Assembly (NCBI GenBank): GCA_964609975.1
Contig: CAZSTR010000013.1
Span: 1 to 41,459 of the forward strand
DNA from: UBA5905 sp964609975
GTDB lineage: Bacteria; Bacillota; Clostridia; Oscillospirales; Acutalibacteraceae
Reading direction: 5' to 3'
DNA length: 41,459 nucleotides
Shown here: positions 8,160-16,538 of the stretch, piece by piece
Layout of the letters: every line of letters starts with the position of its first letter
How positions within the stretch are numbered: the stretch's first letter is position 1
The notes under the pieces: model-generated
The model's input: the letters and a program-made list of their open reading frames with translations, nothing else
Told to the model about the DNA's origin: nothing
The model's database searches: none
Translations under genes and position numbers: made by a program

Positions 8160-9019
8160 TCGGCCACACCTCCCTTCAACAGCGGCAGAAGCCGATCCCG
8201 CGCCTGCTCCACCGTATACACATCAGTGCCAAGCTCCACCCCAGCTCGCCGCAGACACAGCAAAACCTGCGTCACCGCCGGCACCGTCAGCCCCAGCCCT
8301 TCTAACTCCTCCGCACGGGAGAACACCCGCGGCGTGGTGTCCAGCATGGCCACCCGGCCATGCTCCATCACCAGCACCCGGTCCGCCAGACGGGCCACAT
8401 CCTCCATGCTGTGCGAAATCAGCAAGACTGTGGTGTCCCGCTGGCTTCGATACCGGCGAAGCATGGAAAAAATCTGTTCCCGGCCGCGGGGATCCAGCCC
8501 CGCCGTCGGCTCATCCAAAATCAAAATCTCCGGCTCCATCGCCATCACACCGGCGATGGCCGCACGCCGCTTTTCGCCGCCGGACAAATCGAAGGGCGAT
8601 TTCTCCAACAGATCCGGTGCCAGCCCCACAAGCTCCGCCGCCTCCATCACCCGGCGGCGGATTTCTTTCTCGACCAGCCCCTTGTTTCGCGGGCCGAAGG
8701 CAATATCCTTATAAACGGTCTCCTCGAAGAGCTGGTGCTCCGGATACTGGAATACCATCCCCACACGAAAACGCACCTGGCGAATTTCCCGCGGCTTTTC
8801 CCAAATATCCTGTCCATCCAACAGCACCCGGCCGCAGGAAGGACGCAACAGCCCGTTGAGCTGGCGAATGAGGGTGGATTTTCCCGACCCGGTGTGGCCG
8901 ATGATGCCCAAAAGCTCCCCCGGCACCGTCGAAAAGGACACATCCTCCAACGCCTGCTGCTCAAAGGGAGAGCCGGCCGCATACGTATAGGATACCTGTT
9001 GTATTTCCAGAACGGCCAT
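8156..9019 (-). CDS. ecfA2: ECF transporter ATPase EcfA2
   Basis: This 287-residue ABC ATPase pairs with EcfA1 to drive ECF uptake of vitamins and related micronutrients. Walker A GHTGSGKS is at 41-48, the Q-loop region reads VFQYPEHQLFEETVYKDIAFGP, the signature is LSGGEKRR and Walker B is ILILDEPTAGLD, with the switch His in LLISHSMED. The FEETV segment after the Q-loop is typical of EcfA2. It starts 26 bases after the ecfA1 stop and overlaps ecfT by four bases. Confidence 0.94.
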   Translation of the reverse strand: MAVLEIQQVSYTYAAGSPFEQQALEDVSFSTVPGELLGIIGHTGSGKSTLIRQLNGLLRPSCGRVLLDGQDIWEKPREIRQVRFRVGMVFQYPEHQLFEETVYKDIAFGPRNKGLVEKEIRRRVMEAAELVGLAPDLLEKSPFDLSGGEKRRAAIAGVMAMEPEILILDEPTAGLDPRGREQIFSMLRRYRSQRDTTVLLISHSMEDVARLADRVLVMEHGRVAMLDTTPRVFSRAEELEGLGLTVPAVTQVLLCLRRAGVELGTDVYTVEQARDRLLPLLKGGVAE

Positions 9020-9045
9020 CCGCCGCTCCTCCCTTCTCTTTCACA

Positions 9046-9906
9046 TCAAGCCTTTTCGCCGCGCAAAAGCGGCAACAGCGCCGCCACACATTCCTCCGGC
9101 GTCAACACATCGGCGGGCACATCCACCCCCGCCTGTCGCAGGGCGGCGCAAAGAGCCGTCGGCTGAGGCACATCCAGCCCCACCGCCCGCAGAGTCTCCG
9201 TCTGGGTGAACACCTCCCGCGGCGTGCCGTCCACCAGCACCTTTCCCTCGTCCAGCACAACCACCCGCTGGGCGCGGGCGGCCTCCTCCATATAATGGGT
9301 GATGAGCACAACTGTCATCCCCCGCTCCCGGTTCAGTCGACAAACGGTGTCCAGCACCTCCTGACGCCCCTGAGGATCCAGCATCGCCGTCGGCTCATCC
9401 AGCACAATGCAATCCGGCTGCATCGCCAGCACACCGGCGATGGCCACCCGTTGCTTCTGACCACCAGAAAGCTTATGGGGGGAGCGCTTTCGATATTCCA
9501 GCATCCCCACCGTTTCCAGCGCCCGCTTCACCCGCCGCCGGATTTCCTCCGGCGGGACGCCCAGATTTTCCGGCCCAAAGGCCACATCCTCCTCCACGAC
9601 GGTGGACACAAGCTGGTTATCCGGGTTCTGCAGTACCATTCCCACCCGGCGGCGCACCGCATAGGTGTTTTCCTCCTGGGCGGTGTCCAGCTCCTCCACC
9701 AGCATCCGTCCGCCGGTGGGCAGCAAAATCGCGTTGAACTGCTTCGCAAGGGTGGATTTTCCGCATCCGTTATGCCCCAGCAAGGCCACAAAGCTTCCCC
9801 GCTCCACGGCCAAATCAATTCCCCGCAGCACCGCCGGAGACGATGCCAGTTCGCCTTCCGGGGCTTCATATTGAAAATACAGCTTTTCCGCTTTCAGCAT
9901 GGGCAT
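9046..9906 (-). CDS. ecfA1: ECF transporter ATPase EcfA1
   Basis: This 286-residue ABC ATPase is the partner of EcfA2. Walker A GHNGCGKS (44-51), VLQNPDNQLVSTVVEEDVAFGPENLG at the Q-loop, signature LSGGQKQR, Walker B CIVLDEPTAMLD and the switch His in LITHYMEE are all intact. I place the start at the ATG at 9906, because GGGAG lies eight bases upstream and family members begin a few residues before the first strand. An ATG nine codons earlier (9933) overlaps the stop of the methyltransferase gene in an ATGA arrangement and could be used through coupling. Confidence 0.93.
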   Translation of the reverse strand: MPMLKAEKLYFQYEAPEGELASSPAVLRGIDLAVERGSFVALLGHNGCGKSTLAKQFNAILLPTGGRMLVEELDTAQEENTYAVRRRVGMVLQNPDNQLVSTVVEEDVAFGPENLGVPPEEIRRRVKRALETVGMLEYRKRSPHKLSGGQKQRVAIAGVLAMQPDCIVLDEPTAMLDPQGRQEVLDTVCRLNRERGMTVVLITHYMEEAARAQRVVVLDEGKVLVDGTPREVFTQTETLRAVGLDVPQPTALCAALRQAGVDVPADVLTPEECVAALLPLLRGEKA

Positions 9907-9929
9907 TGTCTTTTCTCCCTTCGCGGACT

Positions 9930-10793
9930 TCATTCTCTCCAAAGGGCTGACGCTCCGCAGGGGAGCGTCAGCCCGCTGGCCTCCACCGGCAGGCCGATTT
10001 CATCGGCCTCCAGCCGGCCACCGATCCCCTGCGGCAACAGCGACCCCAGCACATATTTCATCACCGACGGGGACAGCCCCGTGGTATAGGAATTGATGAG
10101 GAAAAACAGCGGCCGGTCACCGAGCAGCTTCACACATTCCGCCACCAGCGGATAAATCTGCTCCTCCAACTTCCACACCTCGCCGCCGGGGCCACGCCCA
10201 TAGGAGGGCGGGTCCATCAAAATTCCGTCATAGGTATTGCCACGTCGTTGCTCCCGCTGAACGAATTTCACACAATCGTCCACCAGCCAGCGCATCGGTT
10301 GCTCCGCAAGACCACTGAGAGAGGCATTTTCCTTCCCCCAGGCGACCATCCCCTTGGAGGCGTCCACATGGGTCGCGTGCGCCCCCGCGGCCACACAGGC
10401 CAGCGTCGCCGCGCCGGTATAGCCGAACAGGTTCAGCACACGCACTGGGCGCTCCGCCGTGCGAATCAGCTCCGTCATCAAATCCCAGTTCACCGCCTGC
10501 TCCGGGAACAGCCCCGTATGCTTGAAGCCCATGGGCTTCAACGCAAAGGTCAGCTCTCCATAGCGAATGGTCCAGCTGTCGGGCAGAGGGCGCAGACGCT
10601 CCCATTGACCGCCGCCAGTGCTGGAACGGTGATAGCGGGCGTGCGCCTGCTTCCAGCGGGGATCCCGCCGGGGAGTGTCCCACAAAACCTGTGGGTCCGG
10701 GCGAATCAACAGAATTTCGCCCCAGCGCTCCAGCCGCTCCCCCCGCGAGGTGTCCAGCAACGCATAATCCTTCCATTTTTCGGCTGTTCTCAT
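9930..10793 (-). CDS. Class I SAM-dependent methyltransferase, RlmI/RlmK-like
   Basis: This 287-residue enzyme resembles 23S rRNA cytosine-C5 methyltransferases of the RlmI/COG1092 group. The SAM-binding motif VLNLFGYTGAATLACVAAGA lies near residues 117-136, an acidic-loop HVDASKG follows, and the catalytic-type DPPSYGRG is near 195. It is shorter than E. coli RlmI (about 396) and lacks the N-terminal PUA domain, as many clostridial relatives do. It starts 20 bases after glmM and its stop overlaps a possible ecfA1 start. A hairpin is built into its last codons. The substrate is inferred from family resemblance. Confidence 0.85.
   Translation of the reverse strand: MRTAEKWKDYALLDTSRGERLERWGEILLIRPDPQVLWDTPRRDPRWKQAHARYHRSSTGGGQWERLRPLPDSWTIRYGELTFALKPMGFKHTGLFPEQAVNWDLMTELIRTAERPVRVLNLFGYTGAATLACVAAGAHATHVDASKGMVAWGKENASLSGLAEQPMRWLVDDCVKFVQREQRRGNTYDGILMDPPSYGRGPGGEVWKLEEQIYPLVAECVKLLGDRPLFFLINSYTTGLSPSVMKYVLGSLLPQGIGGRLEADEIGLPVEASGLTLPCGASALWRE
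9944..9974. repeat. Perfect 13-bp inverted repeat at the methyltransferase/ecfA1 junction
   Basis: GGGCTGACGCTCC (9944-9956) and GGAGCGTCAGCCC (9962-9974) pair perfectly around a 5-base loop. The hairpin encodes the last residues of the methyltransferase and ends about 10 bases before the stop, directly in front of the upstream ecfA1 start and its GGAG. It has no long T tail. It could protect mRNA ends or tune ecfA1 translation. Confidence 0.6.
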
Positions 10794-10813
10794 GTCCGTC
10801 TGCCTTCCGTTTT

Positions 10814-12175
10814 TTATTCTCCGACGGCCTGAATGTCCGCCTTGATTTCCTTGGCCAACTGCAGCGCCAGCTCATTAATCTGGTCAAAGTCCTTTCCCTC
10901 GACCATTACCCGCACCAGCGGCTCCGTTCCGGAAACCCGCACCAGGACACGGCCATCCCGGCCCAAAGCCTCGTTCGCCTCGACAATCCGCTTTTGCAGA
11001 GGCTTGCTGGTGTTGAAATGCTGTTTTTGCGCGGCGTTCGCCCGCACATTCACCATCACCTGGGGATACCGCTCCATCAGTGCCCCCACACGGGACATTT
11101 TCCAGCCCCGTTGCCGCGCCATGCACAACAGCTGAATGGCGCTGAGCTGGCCGTCGCCGGTGGTGGCATATTGGGAAAGAATGATATGGCCGGACTGTTC
11201 TCCGCCCAGTCCATAGCCCTCCCGGCGCATTTCCTCCAGTACATATCGGTCGCCCACCTTCGTGGAGACGGTATGGATGTTTTTCTCCTCACAGAAGCGG
11301 AAAAAACCCAGATTGGACATCACCGTCACCACGGCGGTGTCCCCAGGCAAGTGCCCCTGCTCCTTAAAATGATAGGCCAGCGCGGCGATGATTCGGTCGC
11401 CATCCAAAAGATTTCCCTTTTCGTCCACCGCCAAGCACCGGTCGGCGTCGCCGTCGAAGGCCACGCCCGCCTGAAAGTGAAGCTTCTTCACCAGCTCGGT
11501 GAGTCCCTCCATGTGGGTGGAGCCGCAATTCTCGTTGATATTCGTTCCGTCGGGCTGGTCGTTGATGAAAACGCAGTCCGCCCCCAGCGCCGAAAACAGC
11601 TTGCGAGCGGTGACGCTGGCGGAGCCATTGGCGCAGTCCACGGCGATGCGCATCCCCCGCAGCTCGACTGGCGCGGTTTGGAGCAGATGAGACACATAGT
11701 CATCCACCGCCGGGCGCTGGGGCAAAATCCGTCCCACGGCACCCCCTTCAGGCAACACCGGCGCGTGCTTTCCGTCCAAAACGATGGCCTCGATTTCCGC
11801 CTCCAGCGTATCCGGAAGCTTATAGCCATTGGCATCGAAAAGCTTGATCCCGTTATATTCGCAGGGGTTATGGGAGGCGGAAATCATGATGCCCGCCGCC
11901 GCCTGATATTTTCCGACGAGAAAAGCCACCGCCGGCGTGGGCACCACGCCCAACAGAAGCACATCCGCCCCCACCGAGCAAAGTCCGGCGGCCAGCGCCG
12001 CCTCCAGCATATCCGACGACGCCCGCGTGTCCTTGCCGATCACCACCGTTGGCCGCTTCCCGGCCGCTTCGATGAGCACCGTCGCCGCCGCCCGGCCGAT
12101 GGCCATCGCCAATTCGCAGGTCAGCTCCTTGTTCGCGATTCCCCGCGCGCCGTCTGTTCCAAATAACCGTCCCAT
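10814..12175 (-). CDS. glmM: Phosphoglucosamine mutase GlmM
   Basis: GlmM interconverts glucosamine-6-phosphate and glucosamine-1-phosphate on the path to UDP-GlcNAc for the cell wall. The 453 residues match the family. The protein opens with GRLFGTDGARGIAN, carries the phosphoserine loop ISASHNP (active Ser 101), a metal loop DGDADR near residue 240 and the sugar-binding GEQSGHI near 325. RVSGTEPLVRVMVEG closes the phosphate-binding domain. It lies 47 bases after ruvB and 20 before the methyltransferase gene. The usual partner cdaA/ybbR is not adjacent. Confidence 0.96.
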   Translation of the reverse strand: MGRLFGTDGARGIANKELTCELAMAIGRAAATVLIEAAGKRPTVVIGKDTRASSDMLEAALAAGLCSVGADVLLLGVVPTPAVAFLVGKYQAAAGIMISASHNPCEYNGIKLFDANGYKLPDTLEAEIEAIVLDGKHAPVLPEGGAVGRILPQRPAVDDYVSHLLQTAPVELRGMRIAVDCANGSASVTARKLFSALGADCVFINDQPDGTNINENCGSTHMEGLTELVKKLHFQAGVAFDGDADRCLAVDEKGNLLDGDRIIAALAYHFKEQGHLPGDTAVVTVMSNLGFFRFCEEKNIHTVSTKVGDRYVLEEMRREGYGLGGEQSGHIILSQYATTGDGQLSAIQLLCMARQRGWKMSRVGALMERYPQVMVNVRANAAQKQHFNTSKPLQKRIVEANEALGRDGRVLVRVSGTEPLVRVMVEGKDFDQINELALQLAKEIKADIQAVGE

Positions 12176-12222
12176 TCTGCTGTTTCCTCCCTCAATCCAT
12201 TCAAAACGCGTTCATTCCCTCG

Positions 12223-13260
12223 TCAAAAGGTCATCTGCCCATGAGGCTCCATGCCCAAATGGGCATAGGCCGCCGGGAGCACCACCCGTCCGCGGGGGGT
12301 GCGGCCGAGAAAGCCGATTTGCATAAGATACGGCTCATACACATCCTCGATGGTCACCGCCTCCTCGCCAATCATCGCCGCCAGCGTCTCCAGACCCACC
12401 GGGCCGCCCTGATAATGGCGAATCATCGCCGTCAGCATCCGGCGGTCACCGGAATCCAGTCCCAACTCATCCACCTCCATACGCTCCAGCGCCTGGCAGG
12501 CCGTTTTCCGGTCGATGACGCCGTTGTTGAGCAGCTGAGCGAAATCGCGCACCCGCTTGAGCATCCGGTTGGCGATACGGGGGGTGCCGCGGGAGCGGGA
12601 AGCGATTTCCAGAGCGCCGGCCTCATCGCAGGGAACCTCCAGAATTTTCGCACTGCGGCGCACAATCTGCGCCAGCTCCGCCGGCGTATACAGCTCCAGC
12701 CGCATCACCACGCCAAAGCGGTCCCGCAACGGCGCTGACAGCTGGCCGGCACGGGTGGTCGCTCCCACCAGCGTGAAATGCTGCAGCGGCAAATGAATAG
12801 AGCTGGCCCCCTGCCCTTTTCCGTTCATGATGTCGATGGCGAAATCCTCCATCGCCGGATATAAAATTTCCTCCACCGCACGGGGCAGTCGATGAATTTC
12901 GTCGATGAACAGCACATCGCCCTCATCCATGTTGGTCAGCATCGCCGCCAAATCTCCCGGTCGCTCCAGCGCCGGGCCGGAGGTGATGCGAAAGCTGACG
13001 CCAAGCTCGTTGGCGATGATGGCGGCCAGCGTGGTTTTTCCCAATCCGGGTGGGCCATAGAGCAGCACATGGTCCAGCGCCTCATGGCGCACCCGCGCTG
13101 CGTCGATGAACACGGACAGATTTTCCTTCGCCTTTTCCTGGCCGATATATTCCCGTAAAGACCGGGGACGCAGGGGATTGTCCCCGTCATCCTCCGGCAT
13201 ATATTCCGCCGAAAGAAGCCGGTTTTCCAAATCCAGCTCCGAGCGTTCCTCCTGCTCCAT
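12223..13260 (-). CDS. ruvB: Holliday junction branch migration helicase RuvB
   Basis: RuvB is the hexameric motor that drives branch migration of Holliday junctions with RuvA. This 345-residue protein has Walker A GPPGLGKT (69-76), Walker B LFIDEIHRL near 116-124, sensor GATTRAG and the arginine-finger region PLRDRFG, followed by the RuvB winged-helix C-terminus (GFLGRTPRGRV). The ATG at 13260 is chosen because GGGGAGG is eight bases upstream; upstream in-frame starts would overlap that site. ruvA and ruvC are not next to it, which is unusual for Firmicutes. It heads the 11-gene minus-strand cluster. Confidence 0.95.
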   Translation of the reverse strand: MEQEERSELDLENRLLSAEYMPEDDGDNPLRPRSLREYIGQEKAKENLSVFIDAARVRHEALDHVLLYGPPGLGKTTLAAIIANELGVSFRITSGPALERPGDLAAMLTNMDEGDVLFIDEIHRLPRAVEEILYPAMEDFAIDIMNGKGQGASSIHLPLQHFTLVGATTRAGQLSAPLRDRFGVVMRLELYTPAELAQIVRRSAKILEVPCDEAGALEIASRSRGTPRIANRMLKRVRDFAQLLNNGVIDRKTACQALERMEVDELGLDSGDRRMLTAMIRHYQGGPVGLETLAAMIGEEAVTIEDVYEPYLMQIGFLGRTPRGRVVLPAAYAHLGMEPHGQMTF

Positions 13261-13313
13261 GTTGCACGCCTCCCCTTTCATCACCCCGTTTCGGGCACAG
13301 TTTTCCAAAATAT

Positions 13314-13342
13314 CCTATATATTTTATCACAAACAGCGGCAA
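13314..13342 (-). promoter_or_regulatory. Possible promoter of the ruvB cluster
   Basis: On the minus strand TTGCCG (13337-13342) and TATAGG (13314-13319) are 17 bases apart, about 54 bases before the ruvB start. The -10 is imperfect; overlapping AT-rich alternatives exist in the same 30 bases. No LexA box was found here. Confidence 0.4.
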
Positions 13343-13464
13343 AAAGGAAGAGCCACCGTCGAAAAAGTCATGTCTTTTTTGTAAAAATTCCGTGTTTTCG
13401 CCGATTTTCGCCAAAAAACAGCAACCCGGCGCCGAAAAGGGCGAACAAGCGGAAAAAGCACCTC

Positions 13465-13503
13465 AAAAAAATACAATCGGGGTCTCGCCAAAGCGAGACC
13501 CCG
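13465..13503 (-). terminator. Intrinsic terminator of ychF
   Basis: A perfect 11-bp stem (CGGGGTCTCGC with its complement, loop TTTG on the minus strand) lies eight bases after the ychF stop and is followed by ATTGTA and seven Ts. It separates ychF from ruvB. Confidence 0.9.
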
Positions 13504-13510
13504 AACCGTA

Positions 13511-14620
13511 TCAGACATTGAACAGAAATTCCACCACGTCGCCGTCCTGCATGACATATTCCTTTCCCTCGGTACGCACAAGCCCCTTGCCGCGCGCCGC
13601 CGCCAGACTGCCGCAGGCCATCAAATCGCTATAGGCCACCACCTGCGCCCGGATGAAGCCCCGCTCGAAGTCGGTGTGAATCCGGCCGGCCGCCTTCGGC
13701 GCCGTCCAGCCTCGATGAATCGTCCATGCGCGCACCTCCTTTTCGCCGGCTGTGAGGAAAGAAATCAGCCCCAGCAAGTGATAGCTCTTTTGAATGAGCC
13801 TATCCAACCCGGAGCGCTCCAGCCCCAGCTCCGACAGGAACAACAGCTTTTCCTCCGCGTCCATGTCCACCATGTCCGCTTCCATCTGGGCGCAAATTGG
13901 AAGAACCTCCGCCCCCTGCTCCGCGGCCAGCGCTGCCACCGCCTGATAATGGGGGTTGTTCCTCGGCTCGCCGCCGGAAAAATCCTCCTCGCTGAGGTTG
14001 GCGGCATAGATGATGGGCTTCGCCGTGAGCAGAGCCACGCTGTCCCGCATCGCCCGCTCCTCCTCGTCACATTCCAGCGACCGAGCCGGCTTGCCGTCCT
14101 CCAGCATCTTCTGCAGCTTTTTCAGAAAATCCTGCTCCCTTTGCAGGCTCTTGTCGCCCTTCAAATCCTTTGTCACACGGGCAAGACGCCGCTCCACCAT
14201 TTCCAAATCGGACAAAACCAGCTCCAAATCAATGGTTTCGATGTCCCGCAGAGGGTCGATGCTCCCCTCCACATGGATGATGTCCGGGTTTTCGAAGCAA
14301 CGCACCACGTGCACAATGGCGTCGCACTCCCGGATGTTGGCGAGGAACTTGTTGCCCAGACCCTCGCCCTTGCTGGCGCCCTTCACCAGCCCAGCAATGT
14401 CCACAAATTCAATCACCGCCGGCACAATCGGCGGCACCTTTCCGCCCTCGCTGTACATCTCCTGCAGGCGCTCCAGCCGCTCGTCCGGCACCGCCACCAC
14501 GCCCACATTGGGATCGATGGTGCAAAAGGGGAAGTTGGCACTTTGTGCCCCGGCGTTGGTGATGGCGTTGAACAGGGTCGATTTCCCCACATTGGGCAAC
14601 CCCACGATACCTAATTTCAT
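13511..14620 (-). CDS. ychF: Redox-regulated ATPase YchF (Obg family)
   Basis: YchF is a ribosome-associated P-loop NTPase of the Obg family that prefers ATP over GTP. This 369-residue protein has the family length. The G1 loop GLPNVGKS is at residues 7-14, followed by FPFCTIDPNVG, the G3-type DIAGLVKGASKGEGLG and, in place of the usual NKxD, the YchF-type AANLSEEDF. The C-terminal TGS domain ends in MQDGDVVEFLFNV. The ATG at 14620 has AAAGGAGA eight bases upstream and a strong promoter. It is a single-gene transcript with its own terminator. Confidence 0.96.
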   Translation of the reverse strand: MKLGIVGLPNVGKSTLFNAITNAGAQSANFPFCTIDPNVGVVAVPDERLERLQEMYSEGGKVPPIVPAVIEFVDIAGLVKGASKGEGLGNKFLANIRECDAIVHVVRCFENPDIIHVEGSIDPLRDIETIDLELVLSDLEMVERRLARVTKDLKGDKSLQREQDFLKKLQKMLEDGKPARSLECDEEERAMRDSVALLTAKPIIYAANLSEEDFSGGEPRNNPHYQAVAALAAEQGAEVLPICAQMEADMVDMDAEEKLLFLSELGLERSGLDRLIQKSYHLLGLISFLTAGEKEVRAWTIHRGWTAPKAAGRIHTDFERGFIRAQVVAYSDLMACGSLAAARGKGLVRTEGKEYVMQDGDVVEFLFNV

Positions 14621-14713
14621 TTTGATAAGTCTCCTTTGAGATTTGTTTTCGCTGAAAGCTCCGTTTGAAAGCAAAAAAGGCCTTCCCACAGCATTGTAGC
14701 GGGAATTTCATTA

Positions 14714-14742
14714 AATATATCATATTCAACGCAGTTTTACAA
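14714..14742 (-). promoter_or_regulatory. Promoter of ychF
   Basis: On the minus strand TTGTAA (14737-14742) and TATATT (14714-14719) are 17 bases apart, about 93 bases upstream of the ychF start. Confidence 0.7.
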
Positions 14743-14824
14743 GTGATTTGTCGATTAAAAACAAATTTCTGCGTGTATCATGTGAGTTCGCGAATTAAAA
14801 TCTCAACAGCTATTCAGCGGACTG

Positions 14825-15006
14825 TTACTCGTTTTCCGCTTCTTCCTCCAAATTTTCCAAGTCTATGCGAACAGCCTCCACAACAAATGCAGAGAAGTAC
14901 AGCCGATTCCTTTTATCGCATTTTTCACTTCGTCGATAACATTGTTTGGAAAGCGTATGCATTTATTTGTTATCGGCGGAACAGACGGAATTTTGAACTT
15001 TTTCAA
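14825..15006 (-). pseudogene. Small YlcI/YnfO-like or ribbon-helix-helix-type gene with a single-base frameshift
   Basis: From a TTG at 15006, preceded by GAGGTGG, the first frame reads KKFKIPSVPP, then NKCIRFPNNVIDEVKNAIKG and IGCTS before hitting TAG at 14863-14865. From the same point a neighbouring frame continues as SAFVVEAVRIDLENLEEEA, ending at TAA 14825-14827. One missing base near 14892-14896 (TTCTCTG in place of TTCTTCTG) joins both parts into a 60-residue protein. The combined pattern resembles small clostridial proteins I recall annotated as YlcI/YnfO-like or ribbon-helix-helix. Most of the 434-base gap between ychF and the GH20 gene is this broken gene. Confidence 0.65.
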
Positions 15007-15054
15007 TAAGACCACCTCTGCAAAGCAATTATATATCAATTATTGGCGCCGTTT

Positions 15055-16425
15055 TTATCGGTAAAAGCCCTCTGCTTTTATCTGATGCTTCGCCCAGCCG
15101 CAATCCGCATACGCGTTGCCCTCAAAGCTCACCCGCCGCAGAAGAAGGGCGGTTTCATCCTCCGCCGAGAAAAAGGCCAGTTCGCTCCAGGGAAGGGCTT
15201 TCGCCCCGAACAGCTTCGCCGCCTTCAAAATGCTGGGTGTGTGCATAGACAAGGTGTGCCAGGTGGTCAGCATAAAGCCGAACATCCCCAGCCGGGACAG
15301 GGTTTCGATATGCGCCGCACAGTTGCGCTCTCCATACCAGGCGGCGCCGATGCAGTCATGGCCGCAGTCCTTCAGCGTCTCCAGCGAGGGAAGCGGCGCC
15401 TCCGTCCGATCGTATTGCCAATCCACAAACACTGTCGAGGGCGCCACGGCGGCGCGTAGCGTTTTCACCCAATCCAACGAATCGCCCCCGGCGAAGCTGT
15501 TAGGGGACTCCTTGTTTTCCAACAGCATATCCATCCATAGCATGGGACGACGCCCCTCCCGCTCCACCTGGGCGGTAAGCCGCCGCAAATAATCGGGCAA
15601 CTCCTGACGCAGCCGCTCACAGCGGGCGATATAAAAGGCCTCGTCACAGCCCACATGGATATATTCCCCTTCACCGAACAGGTCATACAGCTCCCGACGA
15701 ATAGCTTCCAAGAGCTTCACCACCCGCTCAGAGGAAATATCCCAATCCCAGCCGGCGGGTGTGAACAGTTCCTGAAGCGCCGGATTTTGATCCAGGACCA
15801 CATGCTTTCCAATGGAAAACCGGGCGCCGGAGGCGTGGCCCAGCTGATTATGCATCGGAACCGGCTCCATCCCAAGCTGGCGACATTCCTCGATAAGCTC
15901 CCGCGCCTGCCCCTTCGTGAAGGCATGAGGCCAGGCCAGCTCCGCCAGGCAGTCAAATTGGAGCATCCCCCAAAATTCGAAAATCACATGCGTATACTGG
16001 CACAAAGCCGCCAGCCGAACCCGCTTCTTTATCGTGTAAAGGCTGTCCTCCGGGAACACACAAAGGTGTATCATCCGGCAGGCCAGCCGATAGGTGCTTT
16101 CCTCCGCAGTATACGCCACCAGCGTCCGGCCGTTTTCATATTCCAGTTTCAGCAGAAAGCAGAAAAATCCGCGCATCAGCCCGCCGAAATCCGCCCCGAC
16201 GATGGCAACGCCCTGCGCGCCGACCGCCAGCGCAAATTCCCGTCCCGGCATCAGCGTTGGAAGGGGCGCATCCCCCAGCCGGAACACATAGTCCTCCACC
16301 GGCGAAACGCGCAGGCTTCCCCGGTTCAGCTGAAAGCTTTTCCAAAGCCTTTGCACGGTGGGGTTGTCCAGCCCGGCATAGGCCGTTACCGTTGCATTTT
16401 CCTGTACAACATAGCGATTTTCCAT
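15055..16425 (-). CDS. GH20-type glycosidase (beta-N-acetylhexosaminidase-like)
   Basis: This 456-residue protein is a glycoside hydrolase of the GH20 kind, expected to remove terminal N-acetylhexosamine from glycans. An N-terminal alpha/beta domain (about 1-108) precedes a TIM barrel. HVGCDE at 257-262 matches the GH20 catalytic pair H-x-G-x-D-E (Asp 261, Glu 262), and WMDMLLENKES and FVDWQYDRTE fit the barrel's later strands. No signal peptide is seen, so it likely acts inside the cell on imported sugars. GGTGATG precedes the ATG. It is divergent from an AraC-family gene that probably regulates it. Substrate is inferred from family only. Confidence 0.8.
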   Translation of the reverse strand: MENRYVVQENATVTAYAGLDNPTVQRLWKSFQLNRGSLRVSPVEDYVFRLGDAPLPTLMPGREFALAVGAQGVAIVGADFGGLMRGFFCFLLKLEYENGRTLVAYTAEESTYRLACRMIHLCVFPEDSLYTIKKRVRLAALCQYTHVIFEFWGMLQFDCLAELAWPHAFTKGQARELIEECRQLGMEPVPMHNQLGHASGARFSIGKHVVLDQNPALQELFTPAGWDWDISSERVVKLLEAIRRELYDLFGEGEYIHVGCDEAFYIARCERLRQELPDYLRRLTAQVEREGRRPMLWMDMLLENKESPNSFAGGDSLDWVKTLRAAVAPSTVFVDWQYDRTEAPLPSLETLKDCGHDCIGAAWYGERNCAAHIETLSRLGMFGFMLTTWHTLSMHTPSILKAAKLFGAKALPWSELAFFSAEDETALLLRRVSFEGNAYADCGWAKHQIKAEGFYR

Positions 16426-16444
16426 ATTTCATCACCTCTCTTGT

Positions 16445-16473
16445 ATCATAGCCCGAAGAATCCGGGCTGACAA
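16445..16473 (-). promoter_or_regulatory. GH20 promoter with palindromic spacer
   Basis: On the minus strand TTGTCA (16468-16473) and TATGAT (16445-16450) are 17 bases apart. The 17-base spacer (16451-16467) is itself an inverted repeat, GCCCG-N7-CGGGC. A protein bound there would cover the promoter. The GH20 start is about 20 bases downstream of the -10. Confidence 0.65.
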
Positions 16474-16509
16474 CGCACATTTCAACCGAAAAGGTGGATT
16501 TTTCAACAC

Positions 16510-16538
16510 TTGTCAAATGGAACGCTTTGTGGTATGCT
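16510..16538 (+). promoter_or_regulatory. Divergent plus-strand promoter, probably of the AraC gene
   Basis: TTGTCA (16510-16515) and TATGCT (16533-16538) are 17 bases apart on the plus strand. It would give a leader of about 400 bases before the AraC-family start at 16944. I see no better promoter closer to that gene. Confidence 0.5.

Noticed and set aside
10691..12166. 491-codon plus-strand frame
   Set aside because: Antisense shadow of glmM.
14665..15009. 114-codon plus-strand frame between ychF and the GH20 gene
   Set aside because: No ribosome binding site; the minus strand carries a recognisable frameshifted gene here.
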